From assembly GCA_005116885.1 (NCBI GenBank), contig SWDP01000002.1, positions 159,023 to 195,995 of the forward strand: DNA of 36,973 bases, given 5' to 3'. Positions 33,801 to 36,973 of this stretch are shown in pieces. Source of the stretch: Nitrospira sp. (GTDB lineage: Bacteria; Nitrospirota; Nitrospiria; Nitrospirales; Nitrospiraceae). Positions within the stretch are counted from its first letter, which is position 1, and each line of letters begins with the position of its first letter. A program made the position numbers and the translations under genes. A model generated the notes under the pieces. That model was given only the letters and a program-made list of their open reading frames with translations, made no database searches and was not told where the DNA came from.

Positions 33801-34317
33801 GTTCCTTTCCGAATATTTCTTGAAACTCTCCCGCCACAGCCATGGCGCCATCCATGTCCTTCTGGCCAATAAGGTACGGGATCTCACCGCTCAAGCAGCC
33901 GGAGAGGGCAATCAACCCCTCATGGTGTTCTTTTAGAATTTCTTTATCCATCCGTGGCTTATAGTAGAACCCTTCAAGATATGCCTTACTGACTAACTTG
34001 ATCAGATTCTGGTAGCCGGTCAGATTTCGAGCCAGGAGGATCAGGTGATAGTAGTCGTTGTTCGCGAGGCCGCTGTCTTTGGCCGCTAAGCGACTGCCAG
34101 GCGCCATGTAGGCTTCACAACCGATGATGGGTTTGATGCCTGCAGCTTTGGCTTTGCGGTAGAACTCGATGGCCCCGAACATGTTGCCATGGTCGGTCAT
34201 GGCCACGGCAGGTTGACCAAACGCTTTGATCTGTTGGACGAGCGGCTCGATTTGATTCGCGCCGTCCAGGAGACTGAACTGGGTGTGGAGATGAAGGTGT
34301 ACGAAGGACGAGGCCAT
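30856..34317 (-). CDS. dnaE: DNA polymerase III subunit alpha
   Basis: 1153 residues; the E. coli enzyme has 1160. It is the replicative polymerase catalytic subunit. The N-terminal PHP domain begins FVHLHLHTQFSLLDGA. The catalytic site PDIDMDF has Asp 405, 407 and 409, with the third acid in the later THAAGVVIS region. A tandem helix-hairpin-helix and an OB domain (VKLCGIITTVKSM, MAYLTLEDLLG) close the protein. I chose ATG 34317, which gives the canonical start; the frame continues upstream to 34530, but that part is translated from a palindromic repeat. Confidence 0.96.
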   Translation of the reverse strand: MASSFVHLHLHTQFSLLDGANQIEPLVQQIKAFGQPAVAMTDHGNMFGAIEFYRKAKAAGIKPIIGCEAYMAPGSRLAAKDSGLANNDYYHLILLARNLTGYQNLIKLVSKAYLEGFYYKPRMDKEILKEHHEGLIALSGCLSGEIPYLIGQKDMDGAMAVAGEFQEIFGKEHFYLEVQANGLDHQRVANSGLLEIAKNMEIPLVGTNDCHYLKKEDFRPHELMLCLQTGKTISDPNRMKFDTDQLYVKSTEEVTSAFIEFPNAVTNTCRIADNCDLQLALNKTHLPQYTVPEGFTRETYLERLALDGLAARLRERPSQILPVAYELRLREELTIICSMGFAGYFLIVWDIIKFARSRQIPVGPGRGSAAGSLVAYALRITDLDPLVYTLLFERFLNPERVSLPDIDMDFCMERRGEVINYVVDKYGQDHVAQIITFGTLGAKAAIRDVGRVLEIPYAEVDRVAKLVPNQLNITLQQAFDQEPKLRDLVETDTRVKELMGIARSLEGLARHASTHAAGVVISEGPLTDHVPLYKGANDEIVTQYSMGDVEKIGLVKFDFLGLKTLTMIKRAENLINERHPGDPPLVMEQMPFDDPKTFALLSSGKTIGLFQLESSGMRDLLTGLKPDRFEDIIAIIALYRPGPMDLIPDFIKRKQGKIPIAYEVPELEPILKDTYGVIVYQEQVMAIANKVAGFSLGQADILRRAMGKKKPEEMEKLRAQFLAGAKTNKIPDKKAEKLYELIQKFAGYGFNKSHAAAYAVVCYQTGYLKAHYPTEFMAALMTTDMGNADKIVGYFTECRDLNIKVLPPDVNESHKNFTVVDRAIRFGLAAIKNVGEGAVESIIEIRNATGPFKSFFEFCRRVDLHKVNKRMLEGLIKTGAFDSTGAKRSQLAAVLDQAVEDGAAAQRERDLGQTNIFGDELNGQGSEEHLTAPPLPNIPEWDQSERLKHERELTGFYISSHPLARYEGTIQALATASTIGLSELSDGREVKLCGIITTVKSMLTKKGDRMAYLTLEDLLGVVEIIVFPDLYKQAAELVVPERLVRITGTIDRGDKGTKIRGSKIEPLAEVQAQTIKRVYIRLTDRPGVTEQLPRLREIFLRHPGVTSVSLTLRMDSALEAETAPLPHMRITPSERFVADVEEVLGKRTIILLS

Positions 34318-34364
34318 GCGAGATTTTAGGAGGGCGGGGAAGGTGAAGTCAAACAAGAGAGGGA

Positions 34365-34454
34365 GGGTAGTCTGGTCATCCTCCTGCTCGCGGAACGCGC
34401 ACGATGGGAATGTGCTCGTTCGACGCGCGCAATCGAGGATCGACCAGACTACCC
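34365..34454 (+). repeat. Palindromic repeat, family B, copy 2
   Basis: A 90-bp element with perfect 13-bp inverted ends (GGGTAGTCTGGTC at 34365-34377, GACCAGACTACCC at 34442-34454) around a core that matches copy 1 at 23051-23118. An inner stem GAACGCGCAC/GTGCTCGTTC with one mismatch gives a second hairpin level. Confidence 0.85.
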
Positions 34455-34500
34455 TTCTGTGAAAAGGGGAGAGGGGGGCGGGAGAATAGTAGTAAGCAGG

Positions 34501-34588
34501 ACCACTGGGATGGTCTCCGTGCTCGCGCAACGCACGGCTTCGGAAGGCCCTCGCTCGGGCTCATGGCACGTCTCGACGTGCCAGTGGG
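34501..34588 (+). repeat. Possible family B-related palindromic unit
   Basis: CCACTGG near 34501 and CCAGTGG near 34581 are inverted ends, and the inner part has a perfect hairpin GGCACGT-CTCG-ACGTGCC at 34565-34582. The left interior (CTCGCGCAACGCAC) resembles the family B core (CTCGCGGAACGCGCAC), so it may be a divergent relative. Confidence 0.5.
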
Positions 34589-34770
34589 TGGGCGGGTGAG
34601 AAAGTTGCGCGCAGGGAGATCAATCAGATCGTTCTTCCGAAGAGGGGTGGGAAGTTCACACTGACTTGCGGTGGAGTGACCAGTTGGCAGAGAGGTGTCA
34701 TAATAGTGCTGGTCATCCGATGCCGACTCGATGTATTTGAGGCCACTATAAGATAGGAAACAGAGAACCC

Positions 34771-35454
34771 ATGCGAATACTGCTCGTTGAAGATGATCTG
34801 AACCTCGCTCAATTCATCCGCAAAGGATTAAAAGAAGAACAGTATGCGGTGGACTTTGCTGCTGATGGTGAAGAGGGGTTGGCGTTGGCGTTAGCGAATC
34901 CCTACGATCTCTTGATCCTCGACATCATGCTACCCAAACTCGATGGCCTTACGCTTTGCCGCCGTGTTCGGACGACGGGAAACGCGACTCCCGTACTGCT
35001 CTTGACGGCGCGCAATACCCTGGAGGCCAAGATCTCAGGTTTCGATACCGGTGCAGATCAGTTTCTGCCGAAGCCGTTCGCGTTCGCAGAAATGCTGGCG
35101 CGAATCCGAGCGTTATTGCGCCGAGGGGGGCCGCAACAATTGATTCGCCTCAAAGCCGCCGATCTAGAATTGGACCCAGCCTCTCACCGCGTCTGGCGGG
35201 CTGGGCAAGAAATCCCACTGACGAATAAAGAGTATGCCCTGCTAGAATTCCTGTTGCGAAACAAGAACCGGGTATTGACGCGTACGGCGATCATCGAACA
35301 CGTCTGGGACATCAGTTATGACCCTATGACGAATATCGTGGACGCCCATATTCGGGCCCTGCGCGCCAAGATCGACCGCGATTTTTCACCCCCGCTGATC
35401 GCGACGGTACGCGGCGCGGGGTACATGTTGGAGGAGGCGGAGTCGATCACATGA
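34771..35454 (+). CDS. OmpR-family response regulator
   Basis: 227 residues. Receiver domain at 1-115 with acidic ED at 7-8, phospho-acceptor Asp 51 in LLILDIMLPKLDG, Thr in LLLTAR and Lys in LPKPF. A winged-helix DNA-binding domain follows (about 128-222: ELDPASHRVWRAGQEIPLTNKEYALLEFLL, VDAHIRALRAKID, VRGAGYML). It resembles CusR/CopR-type regulators, but no metal-efflux gene is in the window to support that. The next gene starts inside its stop (ATGA), so it is cotranscribed with the kinase. Confidence 0.93.
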   Translation: MRILLVEDDLNLAQFIRKGLKEEQYAVDFAADGEEGLALALANPYDLLILDIMLPKLDGLTLCRRVRTTGNATPVLLLTARNTLEAKISGFDTGADQFLPKPFAFAEMLARIRALLRRGGPQQLIRLKAADLELDPASHRVWRAGQEIPLTNKEYALLEFLLRNKNRVLTRTAIIEHVWDISYDPMTNIVDAHIRALRAKIDRDFSPPLIATVRGAGYMLEEAESIT

Positions 35455-36884
35455 AGTCCCTGCGTAGGTTGATCCGCCAGTCTGCGCTCATTCTGATGGC
35501 AGCGTTTCTCCTGGTCTTTTCTGTTCTGACCTACGCGGGAGGCGACGCATTATTGCACCGCTTTGTGGATGGCCGGCTATTCGGGTTGGCGGAGACAATG
35601 GCCAAGATCGTCGAGCAACACCCCAGTATTGTCGAGGGTTCTAGTGAGGAATATGCGCGTGCAGCCGAGTTGATTCGAGACAAAAATGAAGAGCGCGAGG
35701 TGACCCATTCTCTTCGGATCTTCTCACCAGATGGCCAACTGGTCTGGAAAAGCCCCAACGCAGTGGCACAGCCGCCGGTTCCCGATCACGTCTTCGAACA
35801 AGTCCGCCTTGGGAACAGCGTGTATAAAACCGTTGAGACATTGGATGGCAGGTGGTCTGTACGACAGCTATTCGTTCCAATTCCCCGGCAGGGCCCGGTG
35901 CGACACGTTCTGCAGGCCGAGGCGTCACTGCTCCTGTACCGGGAGACACTTATCGGTCTCGTGATCCTACTGACCCTTGGATCTGGGACCATCCTTTTTG
36001 TTGCTTGGATGGGCAGTGGGTGGCTGGCCAAGAAAATACTGACTCCGATCGAGGTCTTGAGTACCGGCGCTGAAACGATGTCCGAAGCCGACCTGGAGAA
36101 ACGACTCACTCTGGATTCACCCTACCAGGAATTCCATCGTCTCACCCAGGCGTTCAATTCCGTCATGGACCGGTTCCAACGGAGCGGCGAAATTCAGCGG
36201 AGGTTTTGCGACATTGCCGCCCACGAAATGAAAACCCCATTGACCATCTTGCAGGGCAACCTGGATGTAGCCCTCATGAAAGCCAGAACCTCGGAAGAGT
36301 ATCGCGAAGCGCTCCTCAATAATCTTGAGCAGGTCGGACGGCTGATTGCCCTAACGCGATCCCTGTTGACGCTCGCAAATTTTACGAGCGGAAAGCCTCC
36401 CGTTCATCTCGTGCCGCTTGCCCTGGAACCCTTAGTTCAAGACCTGGTGGAGGAACTGACTCTGCTTGCCGACGACCGTCGAATTACGTTGTCGTTTGAA
36501 TCCCAATCGGTCCCACCTGTCCTCGGAGACGCACAATGGCTCAAGCAAGCGCTGATCAATCTACTCGATAACGCGCTGCACTACACACCGTCCGGTGGAG
36601 CCGTCACCGTTCGCTTGCAGGCGGTTGGGGAAGGGGTAACTGTGGCTGTTGAGGATACGGGCCATGGAATCGAGCAGGAACATCTCCCGCATTTGTTCGA
36701 GCGGTTTTATCGGACTGATTGGGCACGGGCGAAGGACGCCGGCGGTACCGGACTCGGACTCCCCATCGTGAAGGAAATTGCGGAGGCTCACAGCGGGACC
36801 ATTTCTGTCACCAGTCAAGTCGACAAGGGTTCGGTCTTTACCCTGCGTCTGCCGGCCCTCTCTCGCCAGGCCATTCCTGGGTAG
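35451..36884 (+). CDS. Sensor histidine kinase with HAMP domain
   Basis: 477 residues, the cognate kinase of the preceding regulator. Membrane helices at about 11-31 and 168-190 enclose a periplasmic sensor of about 135 residues. HAMP spans about 190-243, HisKA carries His 258 in CDIAAHEMKTPLTIL, and the HATPase has NLLDNALHYTPSGG, DTGHGIEQEHLPHLFERFYR and GGTGLGLPIVKEI. The layout matches CusS/heavy-metal sensors and similar envelope-sensing kinases; the ligand is not readable. Nothing recognisable follows to the window end. Confidence 0.93.
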   Translation: MKSLRRLIRQSALILMAAFLLVFSVLTYAGGDALLHRFVDGRLFGLAETMAKIVEQHPSIVEGSSEEYARAAELIRDKNEEREVTHSLRIFSPDGQLVWKSPNAVAQPPVPDHVFEQVRLGNSVYKTVETLDGRWSVRQLFVPIPRQGPVRHVLQAEASLLLYRETLIGLVILLTLGSGTILFVAWMGSGWLAKKILTPIEVLSTGAETMSEADLEKRLTLDSPYQEFHRLTQAFNSVMDRFQRSGEIQRRFCDIAAHEMKTPLTILQGNLDVALMKARTSEEYREALLNNLEQVGRLIALTRSLLTLANFTSGKPPVHLVPLALEPLVQDLVEELTLLADDRRITLSFESQSVPPVLGDAQWLKQALINLLDNALHYTPSGGAVTVRLQAVGEGVTVAVEDTGHGIEQEHLPHLFERFYRTDWARAKDAGGTGLGLPIVKEIAEAHSGTISVTSQVDKGSVFTLRLPALSRQAIPG

Positions 36885-36973
36885 TGTGTGAAGACTTCGA
36901 ATTCCCTTCCTGCCTGTATTCTCCTCTGATATCTAAGACATTGATATGGTTTGCTCGGGGCGATGGCACAGCG

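Larger units (their letters stand above)
34318..34770. other. Repeat-dense intergenic region
   Basis: 453 bases between divergent dnaE and the two-component system, with no gene. It contains family B repeat copy 2, a second palindromic unit at 34501-34588 and the promoters of both sides. A TATAAG box at 34747-34752 and AGGAAACAG before ATG 34771 probably serve the response regulator. Confidence 0.6.

Noticed and set aside
34318-34530. 71-residue N-terminal extension of dnaE
   Set aside because: The extension is translated from a family B palindromic repeat and precedes the canonical FVHLHLHTQFSLLDGA start.
1-36973. tRNA, rRNA genes and CRISPR arrays
   Set aside because: I saw no cloverleaf-like T-arm/acceptor pairs, no rRNA signature and no regularly spaced direct repeats; the repeats present are dispersed palindromes.

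Overview
The window looks like a chromosomal segment of a Nitrospira-like bacterium (Nitrospirota). This is an inference from gene content, not a database result. The basis is a moderately GC-rich sequence with housekeeping genes (dnaE, accA, galE, def), a large sulfur-carrier/cysteine/threonine cluster, many small Cys-motif hypothetical proteins, and dense families of short palindromic repeats. No rRNA, tRNA or CRISPR array was recognised.

Layout. (1) 1-3725 is an accessory patch: a decayed phage-terminase fragment, small hypothetical genes, an orphan sensory-rhodopsin-transducer homologue, a terminase small subunit and a signal-peptide/coiled-coil membrane protein. It ends inside a glgC gene that has lost its C-terminal domain. 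(2) 4795-8591 holds a coiled-coil small protein, a HEAT-repeat exported protein, a peptide deformylase gene with an in-frame amber stop, and an MsbA-like ABC exporter. (3) 8594-14324 is repeat-rich. Four ~125-bp palindromic elements (two in each orientation) flank small Cys-motif genes and a decaying mobile patch. The patch holds two near-identical DUF3817-type genes, the 3' end of an integron-type tyrosine recombinase beside a 13-bp inverted repeat, a probable decayed FHA gene, a C1q-like secreted protein and a DUF433/PIN-like toxin-antitoxin pair with a broken toxin. (4) 13607-19053 (minus strand) is the most coherent system. In transcription order it encodes a ThiS-like carrier, a cysteine synthase, a MoeB/ThiF-type E1-like enzyme, a threonine-synthase-like enzyme, a MoaD-like carrier, a NIL-domain protein, a second E1-like enzyme and a JAMM metalloprotease. 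(5) 19118-23029 is a plus-strand run with several 4-bp overlaps: hypothetical, PLD-type nuclease, frameshifted FAD monooxygenase, nucleotidyltransferase-like protein and TPM-domain protein. (6) 23212-34317 holds galE, a phosphoesterase, a TIGR03862-type flavoprotein, a hybrid PAS histidine kinase, accA and dnaE. (7) 34771-36884 is an OmpR-type two-component system.

How the genes work together. In region 4 the E1-like enzymes would adenylate and sulfurate the carriers, and the PLP enzymes would take sulfur from carrier thiocarboxylates. Both carriers carry extra residues after the C-terminal Gly-Gly, so the JAMM protease is probably needed to expose Gly-Gly. In both carriers the Gly-Gly codons read GGA GGT and form the Shine-Dalgarno of the next gene, with the same 5-nt spacer. 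This ties the unprocessed tail to translational coupling.

The window contains an unusual number of broken genes: glgC truncated, def with a stop, FAD monooxygenase frameshifted, toxin frameshifted, recombinase and FHA remnants. Some could be assembly or sequencing errors, so raw reads should be consulted before calling them pseudogenes.
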